Positions 1 to 9,720 are shown, counted from the first letter of the stretch. The stretch: 64,000 bases of DNA from Jejudonia soesokkakensis (GCF_042664795.1 NZ_JBHTBN010000001.1:372001-436000); one strand, 5' to 3'. Made by a program: numbers and translations. The notes: generated by a model from the sequence alone, not told the origin.

Positions 1-1481
1 CTTCCTGCGAAGAAGATTTCGCAACTTTAGGAGCAGATATTGTAGGAGATCCAAATATTGAAAATGAATTTACTGATGCAAATACAGTAGTTTCCTATAG
101 CAGAAAACTAACCTCTGTGGAGTCAAATAATCTTCCAACGTATCAATTAGGTACTTATACAGATGCTGTCTATGGCAAGTCAACGATTAACCTTCTGTCA
201 CAAATTACACTTGATAGAATTGCTCCTGATTTTGGCGAAAACACTGTAGTAGATAGTGTTATTATGTATATTCCTTTTTTTAGCCAAGCAACTCAAACCA
301 CAGGTGGCGTAACATATACATTAGATTCGATTTTTGGCCAGGACCCTATAGATATTAGTTTGGTGAGATCAAATTTTTTATTGAGAGATTTTGACCCTAC
401 TTCAGGTTTTGAAGAGCCTCAAAAATACTATTCTGATCAAGCACCATTATTCGAAAGCTTTTTAGGAGAAACAATTTTTACAATCGAAGATTTTGTACCA
501 AGAGCCGAAGGATTTATCGAAAATGAAGGAGAGGATGATGAAGAACTTATTCCACCTGGAATACGTGTTGAATTACCAAAAGAATTTTGGGAGGAACTTA
601 TTATAGATCAAGAAGGACAGTCAGTATTGCTAAGTAATAATAACTTTAAAAATTATTTTAGGGGAATATATTTCAATGTAGACGGCTCAGGAGCAAATAC
701 TAATTTAATTCTTTTTAACCTTGATGATGCTTCAATAACAATTCATTATACCGAAGACAATGCCACAGTCACAGATCAGAGAGATGAAAAAACCTTTGAA
801 ATGAGTTTTGACGGTGTTAATGTGAATGTATTTAAAAATGATCTTACGCCATCTGTTGAACAAGAACTAAGTTCACAGGATTTTACAAATGGAGAAGAAA
901 CTTTGTATGCCAGAGGAGGTAGTGGTATTGCTACAATTGTAGAGTTATTTGGTCCAGATGAAGATAATAATGGAATTGCAGATGAACTTGAAATTTTACG
1001 TGAGAGAGAATGGCTTATTAATGAAGCTAACTTAATTTTTTATGTAGATCAAAATAGAATTCAAGGGGGAGAAACAGAGCCAGAACGTATAATAATTTAT
1101 GATACAAAAAATGGACAATTGCTGGTTGATTATGATTTTGATCCTTCTGTCTCACTTGTAGCTGTAGACTCAAAAATTGTCCACTTAGAAAGACTGGAGA
1201 GAGGAAGTGACGAAATTGGAGATTTCTATAAAATTAGAATTACAAGACATATCAGTAATTTAATCAATCGGGATTCTACCAATGTTCCGTTAGCTGTCAT
1301 GGTGACACAGAATGTGTTAAACCGAAACTTTCAAGACTTACGCAACGTTCAGTCTCCTTTCTTATCTTCTGTACCCACAGGAGGAGTTATTTCGCCAGAA
1401 GGAACTGTGTTTCATGGAAACCTTTCTCCAGATGTTGATAAGCGATTAAAACTTCAGATATTTTATACAGAACCTAATTAA
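1..1481 (+). CDS. DUF4270 family lipoprotein, 5' end outside window
   Basis: The frame is open from base 3 and begins SCEEDFATLG, which looks like a lipoprotein cysteine followed by acidic residues, so the signal peptide lies just outside the window. A GTG at 117 in the same frame is only an internal codon. The roughly 490 visible residues are rich in beta-strand-like sequence and match what I know of DUF4270, a Bacteroidota surface lipoprotein family of unknown function. The gene ends 11 bases before glmS, an arrangement common in Flavobacteriaceae. The family call rests on length, lipobox, composition and neighbourhood. Confidence 0.8.
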   Translation, partial: SCEEDFATLGADIVGDPNIENEFTDANTVVSYSRKLTSVESNNLPTYQLGTYTDAVYGKSTINLLSQITLDRIAPDFGENTVVDSVIMYIPFFSQATQTTGGVTYTLDSIFGQDPIDISLVRSNFLLRDFDPTSGFEEPQKYYSDQAPLFESFLGETIFTIEDFVPRAEGFIENEGEDDEELIPPGIRVELPKEFWEELIIDQEGQSVLLSNNNFKNYFRGIYFNVDGSGANTNLILFNLDDASITIHYTEDNATVTDQRDEKTFEMSFDGVNVNVFKNDLTPSVEQELSSQDFTNGEETLYARGGSGIATIVELFGPDEDNNGIADELEILREREWLINEANLIFYVDQNRIQGGETEPERIIIYDTKNGQLLVDYDFDPSVSLVAVDSKIVHLERLERGSDEIGDFYKIRITRHISNLINRDSTNVPLAVMVTQNVLNRNFQDLRNVQSPFLSSVPTGGVISPEGTVFHGNLSPDVDKRLKLQIFYTEPN

Positions 1482-1492
1482 TACTATTTTAT

Positions 1493-3340
1493 ATGTGCGG
1501 AATTGTAGGCTACATTGGTAAAAGAGAAGCATATCCTATTATTTTAAATGGATTAAAGCGTCTTGAATACAGAGGCTACGATAGCGCAGGAATAGCAATT
1601 TACGATGGGCAAGACATTGCACTTTGTAAAACTAAAGGGAAAGTCGCAGACCTTGAAAAAAAATTTTCAGATGGAACGAATACCAAAGGTTCTCTAGGAA
1701 TTGGCCATACAAGATGGGCTACACACGGTGTTCCTAATGATGTTAACTCCCACCCACATTATTCTAATAGTGGCAATCTTGTGATTATTCATAACGGGAT
1801 TATTGAAAACTATGCTTCTATTAAAAAAGAGCTACTTAATAGAGGATATACCTTCAAAAGTGATACCGATACAGAAGTGCTGGTTAACCTTGTAGAAGAA
1901 GTCCAAAAGAAAGAAGGTGTTAAGTTAGGAAAGGCAGTGCAAATTGCTTTAAATCAGGTGGTAGGAGCCTATGCTATTGCTCTATTTGATCGCAATAAGC
2001 CAGATGAAATTGTAGTGGCAAAATTGGGAAGTCCTTTGGCAATCGGAATTGGTGATGACGAATTTTTTGTGGCGAGTGATGCTTCTCCTTTTATAGAATT
2101 TACAAATAATGCCATTTATTTGGAAGATGAAGAAATGGCGATCATACGTCGCGGACGTGAAGTGCGTGTACGTAAAATTAAAGATGATAAGATTGTGGCA
2201 CCCAATATTCATGAGCTTCAGTTAAACCTTGAGCAAATTGAAAAAGGAGGCTATGATCATTTTATGCTGAAAGAAATCTATGAGCAGCCTTCCGTAATAA
2301 AAGATACCTATAGAGGCCGATTGTTGCCCGATGAAGGGATTGTAAAACTAGGCGGGCTTGAAGATTATATCGAAAAGTTTACCAATGCAGACCGTATTAT
2401 TATTGTAGCCTGCGGGACCTCTTGGCATGCTGGTCTTGTGGCCGAATATATTTTTGAAGATTTAGTTCGTATTCCTGTTGAGGTTGAATATGCTTCAGAA
2501 TTCAGATATAGAAATCCAATTATAACCGAAAAAGATGTAGTGATAGCCATTTCTCAAAGTGGTGAAACTGCAGATACGCTCGCAGCAATTAAGTTGGCTA
2601 AAGAAAAAGGAGCTTTTGTCTATGGTGTTTGTAATGTGGTAGGTTCTACGATTTCGAGAGAAACCCATAGTGGTACTTATACACACGCCGGCCCAGAAAT
2701 TGGAGTTGCTTCTACTAAAGCATTTACCACTCAGATTACGGTACTAATATTAATGGCATTACGCTTGGCCAAGGTTCGTGGTACTATTTCCAAAGGGGAC
2801 TATATGTTATACCTGCGCGAGTTGGATACCATCCCAGCAAAAGTGGAAGAAGCCTTGCAAAGTGATGATAAAATCAAAGAAATTGCTTCAAAGTTTAAAG
2901 ATGCTGCTAATTTTCTATACCTCGGAAGGGGCTATAACTTCCCTGTAGCTCTAGAAGGTGCTTTAAAGTTAAAAGAAATCTCCTACATTCATGCCGAAGG
3001 CTATCCGGCTGCTGAAATGAAACATGGTCCCATCGCTTTAATCGATGAGCAAATGCCAGTGGTGGTCATTGCCGTAAACAGTAATCATTACGAAAAAGTG
3101 GTAAGTAATATTGAAGAGATCAAAGCCCGAAAAGGCAAGATCATTGCTGTGGTAACCGAAGGAGATACCCAGGTAAAAGAGCTGGCAGATTACATTATGG
3201 AAGTTCCTAAAACTCCTGAAACCTTAAGTCCGTTAGTGACCACTATTCCGCTACAATTACTATCGTATCACATAGCGGTGATGTTAAACCGAAATGTGGA
3301 TCAGCCACGTAATTTAGCAAAGTCGGTTACGGTAGAATAA
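1493..3340 (+). CDS. glmS: Glutamine--fructose-6-phosphate aminotransferase (isomerizing)
   Basis: GlmS makes glucosamine-6-phosphate from fructose-6-phosphate and glutamine, the first step toward UDP-GlcNAc for peptidoglycan and lipid A. The protein (615 residues, normal length) starts MCGIVGYIG, so Cys2 is the N-terminal nucleophile of the glutaminase domain (about 1-225). Two SIS sugar-isomerase domains follow (about 290-430 and 460-600), with SQSGETADTL and the C-terminal LAKSVTVE. It begins 11 bases after the DUF4270 gene and probably shares its transcript. No glmS ribozyme is visible upstream, and none is expected in this phylum. Confidence 0.98.
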   Translation: MCGIVGYIGKREAYPIILNGLKRLEYRGYDSAGIAIYDGQDIALCKTKGKVADLEKKFSDGTNTKGSLGIGHTRWATHGVPNDVNSHPHYSNSGNLVIIHNGIIENYASIKKELLNRGYTFKSDTDTEVLVNLVEEVQKKEGVKLGKAVQIALNQVVGAYAIALFDRNKPDEIVVAKLGSPLAIGIGDDEFFVASDASPFIEFTNNAIYLEDEEMAIIRRGREVRVRKIKDDKIVAPNIHELQLNLEQIEKGGYDHFMLKEIYEQPSVIKDTYRGRLLPDEGIVKLGGLEDYIEKFTNADRIIIVACGTSWHAGLVAEYIFEDLVRIPVEVEYASEFRYRNPIITEKDVVIAISQSGETADTLAAIKLAKEKGAFVYGVCNVVGSTISRETHSGTYTHAGPEIGVASTKAFTTQITVLILMALRLAKVRGTISKGDYMLYLRELDTIPAKVEEALQSDDKIKEIASKFKDAANFLYLGRGYNFPVALEGALKLKEISYIHAEGYPAAEMKHGPIALIDEQMPVVVIAVNSNHYEKVVSNIEEIKARKGKIIAVVTEGDTQVKELADYIMEVPKTPETLSPLVTTIPLQLLSYHIAVMLNRNVDQPRNLAKSVTVE

Positions 3341-3387
3341 CTTTCAGCTTACTTTCTACTTATCAAAATATCTTCTACTTTTAGAAG

Positions 3388-4110
3388 GTGAAAATCATCA
3401 ACCTTATTTCTGGGCCGCGTAATTTATCAACGGCATTGATGTATAGCTTTGCGCAACGCAAAGACTGTAGGGTTTTGGACGAACCGTATTATGGATTTTA
3501 TCTGAAACATGGTCGTGTCGAAGTTGCCCATCCTTCCAAAGCAGAAATTATACGTACGATGGAGCTTTCAGATAAAAAAGTGACAGAAAATATCAAATTA
3601 CTTGCTGAAACTTCTCACGTCTTTATAAAAGGAATGGCACATCATTACCTTTCTGAAACGCCAACCCATATTTTAAACTGGGGAAACGTAATATTAATTC
3701 GCCACCCTAAAAAATTACTAGCCTCTTTTTCAAAAGTGATTGAGAATCCTACGATAAGTGATATAGGAATTAAAAAAGCATCTGAGTTATTTTTGTTTCT
3801 GAAAGAACATCATAAAACTCCAATTGTTATGGACAGTGATGAATTGCTGAAAAATCCTGAACAATACCTTCGGAAACTTTGTGAACTATTAAAAATTCCT
3901 TTTTATGAAAGAATGCTGCATTGGAAAAAAGGCGGAATCCCAGAAGATGGAATCTGGGCAAAGCATTGGTATCAAAATGTTCATAATTCTGAAGGGTTTT
4001 CGGTTCAAAAAACAAGCGATCAACATATACCAGAAAGACTACAACTAGTTCTGGATGAAGCTTTGATCTATTACAATATTTTAAAAATACACCTTTTAAA
4101 AAACGATTAA
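3388..4110 (+). CDS. Sulfotransferase-family P-loop protein
   Basis: A 240-residue protein starting at GTG. Residues 8-15 (SGPRNLST) resemble the 5'-phosphosulfate loop and RHPKKLLASFSK near 105 resembles the 3'-phosphate site of PAPS-dependent sulfotransferases. No signal peptide is visible, so it is probably cytoplasmic. The stop codon abuts the ATG of the following class IV aminotransferase gene, so the two are co-transcribed. I recall that plants and some other eukaryotes carry a P-loop domain of this kind fused to a branched-chain aminotransferase-like domain, which fits joint action. The acceptor is unknown, and true sulfotransferase activity is not shown. Confidence 0.75.
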   Translation: MKIINLISGPRNLSTALMYSFAQRKDCRVLDEPYYGFYLKHGRVEVAHPSKAEIIRTMELSDKKVTENIKLLAETSHVFIKGMAHHYLSETPTHILNWGNVILIRHPKKLLASFSKVIENPTISDIGIKKASELFLFLKEHHKTPIVMDSDELLKNPEQYLRKLCELLKIPFYERMLHWKKGGIPEDGIWAKHWYQNVHNSEGFSVQKTSDQHIPERLQLVLDEALIYYNILKIHLLKND

Positions 4111-5004
4111 ATGTTACAAAAACGAAATCCAAAAAATGATGATATACATGTCTTTGTAAAAGACAAGTTGTACCACAGAAATGAAGCAAAAGTTTCGGTA
4201 TTTGATAGTTCAGTACAAGGCGGGGATGCTGTATGGGAAGGCTTACGAGTCTACCCAGAAGGAATTGTATGTCTGGACAAACATTTGACCAGATTACAGG
4301 AAAGTGCAAAAACAGTAGCGTTTACAGATATTCCTTCCAAAGCAGAAATTAAAAAAGCAATCAAAATGACATTAGATGCTAATGGAATGACCGATGAAAC
4401 CCATATCCGATTGACACTTACGCGGGGAGAAAAAATTACCAGTGGGATGGATCCTAGGCTAAATCAAGATGGATCGTGTTTAATTGTCTTAGCCGAATGG
4501 AAACCTTTGGTCTATGATAATACCAGCGGAATAAAAGTGATAAGTACCAGCCAGCGGAGAAATTCACCTCAGTTTTTGGATAGTAAGATCCATCATAACA
4601 ATTTACTAAACAATATCATTGCCAAGATACAAGCCAATGTCGCTGGAAAGGATGCTGGATTGATGTTGGATGACCGGGGCTTTGTGGCCGAGCTAAACGG
4701 AAGCAATCTTTTTATGATAAAGGATGAGGTTGTTTACACTCCCTATGCACACGCATGTCTTCCTGGCATTACAAGAGCTACGGTTATTGAATTATGCCAA
4801 AAAAATAATATTGAGATTAAAGAAGCAGACCTTACTTTATCCCAATTATATAATGCAGACGGTGTTTTTGCAACAGGAACGATGGGAGAATTGACTCCTG
4901 TTGTTGAGATTGATGGAAGGGATATTAATATTAATGACCAAGTAACAGAAAAGATATTGCAGCTTTTTAAAAATAGTGTTCGTACATTGTGTGAAAAATT
5001 ATAA
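4111..5004 (+). CDS. Class IV PLP-dependent aminotransferase, branched-chain/D-amino-acid type
   Basis: A 297-residue fold-type IV PLP enzyme. The expected PLP lysine is Lys159 in LDSKIHHNNLLNN, and FVAELNGSNLF near 195 carries the glutamate that contacts the pyridine nitrogen. VSVFDSSVQGGDAVWEGLRV near 28-47 is the usual N-terminal family motif. Possible substrates are branched-chain amino acids, D-amino acids or 4-amino-4-deoxychorismate; the sequence does not decide. It begins immediately after the sulfotransferase-like gene, which suggests a linked role rather than being the sole ilvE. Confidence 0.85.
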   Translation: MLQKRNPKNDDIHVFVKDKLYHRNEAKVSVFDSSVQGGDAVWEGLRVYPEGIVCLDKHLTRLQESAKTVAFTDIPSKAEIKKAIKMTLDANGMTDETHIRLTLTRGEKITSGMDPRLNQDGSCLIVLAEWKPLVYDNTSGIKVISTSQRRNSPQFLDSKIHHNNLLNNIIAKIQANVAGKDAGLMLDDRGFVAELNGSNLFMIKDEVVYTPYAHACLPGITRATVIELCQKNNIEIKEADLTLSQLYNADGVFATGTMGELTPVVEIDGRDININDQVTEKILQLFKNSVRTLCEKL

Positions 5005-5020
5005 TTCTTTAAAATCTATT

Positions 5021-6466
5021 ATGAAAAAATTGCTACTATTTACATTTATATTTTCTTCCATTAGCTATTCACAGACTCCGTGTGATACTGTAACGAATAG
5101 AGCTGGAATCTATCCGTGTGATGATTACGCATTGCTCTCTAATATTCCGCTAACGACGTTTGAGGCAAATTCTTCTAGCGACTCATGGGGATGGACTGAC
5201 TCAACTACTGGAAAGGAATATGCCATCATCGCATTAAGAAATGGTTCTGGGTATGTGGATGTTTCAGACCCAGTAAATCCGATATATCTAGGAAAATTAA
5301 TTTCACCAGTTTTAAATGAATTTCAAGGGAACTGGCACGATGTAAAAGTATATAATAACTATGCTTTTATTGTTAGTGAGATAAGTGGTCATGGAATGCA
5401 AATATTCGATCTTACAAAGTTAAGAAATGTAACAAATCCGCCTGTTGTCTTTGAAGATGATGGTGTTTACACAGGGTTTGGCTCTGCACATAATATTGCT
5501 ATCAATGAAGATAGTGGATTTGCGTATGGAATTGGAACAAATACCTTTTCGGGAGGACCTCATTTTGTCAATATTCAAGATCCACCGAATCCTATTGCAG
5601 CTGGAGGTTTTGCTGGAGAAGGGTACACGCATGATGCACAAATAGTCATGTATAATGGTCCGGATTCAGATTATCAGGGGATCGAGTTATTTGTGGGAAG
5701 TAATGAGGACAGAGTTGTCTTTGTAGATGTTTCAGACAAAGGAAATCCGCAGACACTATCAGAGATATCCTATAGTGATGTAGAGTATACGCATCAGGGC
5801 TGGTTTACCGAAGATCAAAAATATTTTGTAGTCACAGACGAACTGGATGAAGTTTTTAATGGAAATATGTTGCGATTGATCATAATGGATATGACAGATT
5901 TAGACAATCCTGTAGAGCATATGCAATATATAGGAGAAACTCCTGCGGTAGATCATAATGTGTATGTAAAAGGAGATAAAATTTATCTGTCTGCGTATAG
6001 TGGAGGAATGCGGGTATTGGATATTAGTGATATAGATAATCGCAATATTGAGGAAGTTGGTTATTTTGATACTTGGCCTGCAGATGATAGAACAAGTGCT
6101 TCTATTGGTGACCCTGGAGCATGGAATGTCTATCCGTTTTTTGAAAGTGGCAATTTGATTATTACCAATTTTTCAGATAATGGCGGATTGTTTGTGGTTA
6201 CAAAAAATGATAATATTCTCTCCAATCCAGAGAGTAAGAATGATTCATTTTCTGTATTTCCCAATCCAACAACAGAGCGTGTAACGATTACTTCTGAAGG
6301 CACTCCTATTACTCATATTGAAATCTATGATATGTTAGGAAAACGATTGCGTGTTATAGAAGCTTTAGATGAAATGTCTAAAGAGCTAAATATGGCTGCT
6401 TTTGAAAGTGGAATCTATCTTGTAAACTTAAATAAATCAACAACGTTAAAGATAGTGAAAAGATAA
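5021..6466 (+). CDS. Secreted choice-of-anchor B protein with type IX sorting domain
   Basis: I place the start at the ATG at 5021, which gives the signal peptide MKKLLLFTFIFSSISYSQ. The same frame runs back to 4976, but that part lacks signal character and overlaps the previous gene. The protein is 481 residues. The body has LVIVD-type beta-propeller repeats (phrases such as VDVSDPVNP and VFVDVSDKGNP) with HDVKVY, AHNI, THDAQ and DHNVY, as in choice-of-anchor B proteins. The last 75 residues are a type A C-terminal domain for type IX secretion (FPNPTTERVTI, then ESGIYLVNL). The substrate is unknown. Confidence 0.88.
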   Translation: MKKLLLFTFIFSSISYSQTPCDTVTNRAGIYPCDDYALLSNIPLTTFEANSSSDSWGWTDSTTGKEYAIIALRNGSGYVDVSDPVNPIYLGKLISPVLNEFQGNWHDVKVYNNYAFIVSEISGHGMQIFDLTKLRNVTNPPVVFEDDGVYTGFGSAHNIAINEDSGFAYGIGTNTFSGGPHFVNIQDPPNPIAAGGFAGEGYTHDAQIVMYNGPDSDYQGIELFVGSNEDRVVFVDVSDKGNPQTLSEISYSDVEYTHQGWFTEDQKYFVVTDELDEVFNGNMLRLIIMDMTDLDNPVEHMQYIGETPAVDHNVYVKGDKIYLSAYSGGMRVLDISDIDNRNIEEVGYFDTWPADDRTSASIGDPGAWNVYPFFESGNLIITNFSDNGGLFVVTKNDNILSNPESKNDSFSVFPNPTTERVTITSEGTPITHIEIYDMLGKRLRVIEALDEMSKELNMAAFESGIYLVNLNKSTTLKIVKR

Positions 6467-6499
6467 AACCACTATTCTTCTTTATATCCGGTTGAATAA

Positions 6500-6600
6500 G
6501 CAAAGGGAATTCTGTGAGACAGCGATTGAAGCAACTTACCATGTAATGCGAAAAGCGCGGTGCTACGTAGCAATAGCGAAGTAGGAGTCTCCCAAAAACA
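6500..6600. repeat. Degenerate intergenic palindromic element
   Basis: Part of the 252-base gap before atpD. It contains the perfect 12-base palindrome TGCTACGTAGCA at about 6561-6572 and a GAGAC/GTCTC pair at its edges. Its higher G+C resembles the element at 18327-18380, and it looks like a decayed member of the dispersed repeats. No reading frame is supported here. Confidence 0.4.
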
Positions 6601-6625
6601 CTCTAAAAAAATATCCAAAAATCCG

Positions 6626-6657
6626 TTGTAATATTAAAACAGAAAAAACTATCTTTG
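6626..6657 (+). promoter_or_regulatory. Promoter of atpDC
   Basis: TATCTTTG at 6650-6657 matches the Bacteroidota -7 consensus TAnnTTTG. A TTG at 6626-6628 lies 21 bases upstream. It predicts a leader of about 55 bases before the ATG at 6719. Confidence 0.75.
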
Positions 6658-6718
6658 CACCGTTGAAAAAAAGGGTGAAAAGTACTCCCTTAGATAACTT
6701 AAAAAGAAACAGTTAATA

Positions 6719-8224
6719 ATGTCACAAGTTACAGGAAAAGTTGCACAGATTATTGGCCCGGTAGTAGACGTTGAGTTTGCTAATGGAGCTGAACTTCCAA
6801 AGATTTACGATAGTCTTGAAGTAAATAATAACGGAAACAAATTAATTCTTGAAGTACAGTCTCACGTGGGTGAAAATACTGTAAGAACCATTTCGATGGA
6901 TTCTACAGATGGTTTAAGCCGTGGAGTAGATGCTGTTGCGACAGGTTCGCCTATACAAATGCCCATTGGTGATGATGTATACGGACGTTTGTTTAATGTA
7001 ATTGGTGATGCAATTGATGGAATTGGTGACTTGCCAAAAGATGGAGACAACGGACTTCCAATTCACCGTGAAGCTCCAAAATTTGAAGATCTTTCAACTT
7101 CTACCGAAGTTTTATTTACAGGAATCAAAGTAATTGACCTTATTGAGCCGTATGCAAAAGGAGGTAAAATTGGTTTATTTGGAGGTGCTGGTGTAGGTAA
7201 AACAGTATTGATCCAGGAGTTGATTAACAATATTGCAAAAGGTCACGGTGGACTTTCGGTATTCGCAGGAGTAGGGGAAAGAACACGTGAAGGAAATGAC
7301 CTTTTGAGAGAAATGCTTGAGTCGGGTATTATTAAATACGGAGAGGACTTTATGCACTCTATGGAAGCAGGGGGATGGGACCTTTCTAAAGTGGATAAAA
7401 AAGCCATGAAAGAAAGTAAAGCTACCTTCGTATTTGGACAAATGAATGAGCCACCTGGAGCACGTGCGCGTGTGGCCTTATCTGGTTTGACCATTGCTGA
7501 ATATTTTAGAGATGGTGCAGGTGACGGACAAGGAAAAGATGTACTGTTCTTCGTTGATAATATCTTTAGATTTACGCAAGCAGGTTCTGAAGTATCGGCA
7601 CTATTAGGTCGTATGCCTTCTGCGGTAGGATACCAACCAACATTAGCAACAGAGATGGGTGCGATGCAGGAGCGTATTACCTCTACCAAAAAAGGATCTA
7701 TTACATCTGTACAGGCGGTTTATGTACCTGCAGATGACCTTACCGATCCAGCACCGGCAACAACGTTTGCACACTTGGATGCAACAACAGTATTATCACG
7801 TAAAATTGCCGAGCTTGGAATTTACCCAGCGGTAGATCCCTTGGATTCTACGTCAAGAATTTTGACCGAATCGATCTTAGGAAAAGAACATTATGCCTGT
7901 GCACAACGTGTAAAAGAGTTGTTACAGCGTTATAAAGAATTACAAGATATTATTGCTATTTTGGGTATGGAAGAATTATCTGAAGACGATAAGATGGCAG
8001 TAAACCGCGCACGTCGTGTACAACGTTTCTTATCACAGCCATTCCACGTGGCAGAACAGTTTACAGGTATTCCAGGAGTATTGGTAGATATTAAAGAAAC
8101 AATCAAAGGATTTAACATGATCATGGATGGTGAATTAGATCACCTTCCAGAAGCAGCTTTTAACTTGAAAGGTTCTATCGAAGAAGCAATCGAGGCTGGA
8201 GAGAAAATGTTGGCGGAAGCATAA
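6719..8224 (+). CDS. atpD: F1 ATP synthase subunit beta
   Basis: The catalytic beta subunit of F1, on the cytoplasmic face of the inner membrane, making ATP from ADP and phosphate using rotation driven by protons or sodium. Walker A is GGAGVGKT at 155-162; GERTREGND and FVDNIFRFTQAGSEVSALLGR are further hallmarks. The length of 501 residues is normal for Bacteroidota. atpC follows 72 bases later and no other ATP synthase gene is in the window, matching the split arrangement usual in this phylum. It has its own promoter at 6626-6657. Confidence 0.99.
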   Translation: MSQVTGKVAQIIGPVVDVEFANGAELPKIYDSLEVNNNGNKLILEVQSHVGENTVRTISMDSTDGLSRGVDAVATGSPIQMPIGDDVYGRLFNVIGDAIDGIGDLPKDGDNGLPIHREAPKFEDLSTSTEVLFTGIKVIDLIEPYAKGGKIGLFGGAGVGKTVLIQELINNIAKGHGGLSVFAGVGERTREGNDLLREMLESGIIKYGEDFMHSMEAGGWDLSKVDKKAMKESKATFVFGQMNEPPGARARVALSGLTIAEYFRDGAGDGQGKDVLFFVDNIFRFTQAGSEVSALLGRMPSAVGYQPTLATEMGAMQERITSTKKGSITSVQAVYVPADDLTDPAPATTFAHLDATTVLSRKIAELGIYPAVDPLDSTSRILTESILGKEHYACAQRVKELLQRYKELQDIIAILGMEELSEDDKMAVNRARRVQRFLSQPFHVAEQFTGIPGVLVDIKETIKGFNMIMDGELDHLPEAAFNLKGSIEEAIEAGEKMLAEA

Positions 8225-8296
8225 AAATAGTATCTAGTACTCAGTAGCAGTTTACAGTAACTGCATACTGTGTCTGTTTACTGAAAACTAATAACG

Positions 8297-8572
8297 ATGT
8301 ATTTAGAAATAGTAACCCCAGAAGCTTCATTGGTAAGCGGAGAAGTAGAAAGTGTGACCGTTCCAGGTATGGAAGGAGAATTTCAAATGCTGAACAACCA
8401 CGCAGCCATTGTATCGCTACTGGTTGAAGGGGAAGTTCGTTTTAAAGGTAATCCAACCATCGCTGAAGGATTTAAAAATAAATTCACTCAGAAAGATGGG
8501 AAATGGGTACTTCACATCAATGGAGGAACTGTAGAAATGAATAATAATAAAGTAATGGTGTTGGCAGATTAA
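8297..8572 (+). CDS. atpC: F1 ATP synthase subunit epsilon (short form)
   Basis: A 91-residue protein beginning MYLEIVTPEASL and containing VTVPGMEGEFQMLNNHAAIVSLL, the N-terminal beta-sandwich of the epsilon subunit that sits on the central stalk. It lacks most of the C-terminal helical hairpin found in the roughly 135-residue proteobacterial form. The short form is common in Bacteroidota, so it is probably not a truncation. It lies downstream of atpD and ends at a clear terminator. Confidence 0.95.
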   Translation: MYLEIVTPEASLVSGEVESVTVPGMEGEFQMLNNHAAIVSLLVEGEVRFKGNPTIAEGFKNKFTQKDGKWVLHINGGTVEMNNNKVMVLAD

Positions 8573-8595
8573 AATCTGTATCATCAAAGATGATA

Positions 8596-8632
8596 AATCC
8601 CAAATTTCAGTAATGAAGTTTGGGATTTTTTT
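8596..8632 (+). terminator. Rho-independent terminator of atpDC
   Basis: A 13-base stem with one G-U pair (8596-8608 with 8615-8627) around a 6-base loop, followed by a run of T. Confidence 0.85.
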
Positions 8633-8691
8633 ATAACGACTACTAATGCCTTTGTTAAAACCAATCCAAGCTTTATTTTGTATACTTGTTT

Positions 8692-9720
8692 ATGCTTACT
8701 AATGATGAAATAACAATTGTAAATAGTAAAAAAGCCTGGTATAAAATATTAATTGCTATAGTATGTTATTCTATCGCAGGTTTTGTTTTATGGGAAGGGT
8801 TTGACACCTTAAATACCCATACTGATGTTTCTGTATATGAAATTGTTATAGGGCGTACTTTAATGGCTTTAATTTTCATAGTTCCTGGAACTGTGTTTGG
8901 GATGGTTAGGGAGTATCATTTTGATTTTAAAAACAGGAAATATAAAACAGTAAAAAGGATTGGGGTAATTGGCTTCGGAAAATGGCGGAGTTTTAGAAAA
9001 CTGGAATATGTTTCAGTACATGAAAATGTTGAAGGCAATTTTGAAGTCAACTTATGGTATGATTCTAACAAACACTTTTTTATCAATTCTTTTCTGAATT
9101 GCGATACAGCAATACAATATTCGATGCAAATCGCGAAGCAACTCAAAATTGAATTTCATAACGGAAATACAAATCAGCAATTTGAAATTGTTGATGATAT
9201 AGTAAGACCTATTTTAAAAGAGGACAGGAAAATTGACGCATACTTTTCACAAGGAAATAGGCCCTTTTGGCAAACTATTGTTTCAGGGTTTTGTTTTACA
9301 CTTTCAATTGTAATTGCTTATTTAATGTTTGTAGGTGTTAACTTTCACGATATATGGATAAGCCTGCCAATAGAAACCATTGGAATTTTGACTATTTTGA
9401 TTTCAATAGGGATAAAATTTTCAATAATCAATGATTATGTTTTCGATCTTCAAAATAATCAATTTAAAATAATATACAATATAGGTCCTATAAAGTGGGG
9501 TTCGTGGAAAAATTTAGATACCCTAGATTATATCTCTGTGTTTCAAAAAAGAGAAAGCTTCTATCTTATAAACCTATGGTATAATTCAAATAAACATATA
9601 GTAATTTCTGGATGTGGTAATTATAAAGATGCTTTAGTTATTGGTAAAAAAATAGCAACAAAATTAGAAATTGATTTATTAGATGCATCAGATCCCTATG
9701 ATAAAAAATGGATTGATTAA
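8692..9720 (+). CDS. Unknown membrane protein with two homologous halves
   Basis: I recognise no family. The ATG at 8692 is preferred over the TTG two codons upstream. The 342 residues fall into two similar halves. Each has a hydrophobic pair of segments followed by a soluble domain of about 75 residues that opens with FDF or FDL, then a GKW or GSW motif, an L-x-YVSV or L-x-YISV strand, NLWY(D/N)SNKH, and ends with a helix leading to K(Q)LKIEF or KLEIDL. This is an internal duplication of a two-helix plus PH-like or beta-rich module. It is flanked by a terminator and a convergent gene, so it is probably monocistronic. Confidence 0.75.
   Translation: MLTNDEITIVNSKKAWYKILIAIVCYSIAGFVLWEGFDTLNTHTDVSVYEIVIGRTLMALIFIVPGTVFGMVREYHFDFKNRKYKTVKRIGVIGFGKWRSFRKLEYVSVHENVEGNFEVNLWYDSNKHFFINSFLNCDTAIQYSMQIAKQLKIEFHNGNTNQQFEIVDDIVRPILKEDRKIDAYFSQGNRPFWQTIVSGFCFTLSIVIAYLMFVGVNFHDIWISLPIETIGILTILISIGIKFSIINDYVFDLQNNQFKIIYNIGPIKWGSWKNLDTLDYISVFQKRESFYLINLWYNSNKHIVISGCGNYKDALVIGKKIATKLEIDLLDASDPYDKKWID

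Noticed and set aside
117..119. GTG at 117 as the start of the first gene
   Set aside because: The frame is open to base 3 with a lipoprotein-like SCEED sequence, so the gene begins left of the window.
3827..4309. A 160-codon frame antisense across the sulfotransferase and aminotransferase genes
   Set aside because: Both genes on the plus strand have clear family motifs. The antisense frame has no recognisable features.
7243..7689. A 148-codon frame antisense to atpD
   Set aside because: It is a shadow of a highly conserved gene, with no motifs and no promoter.
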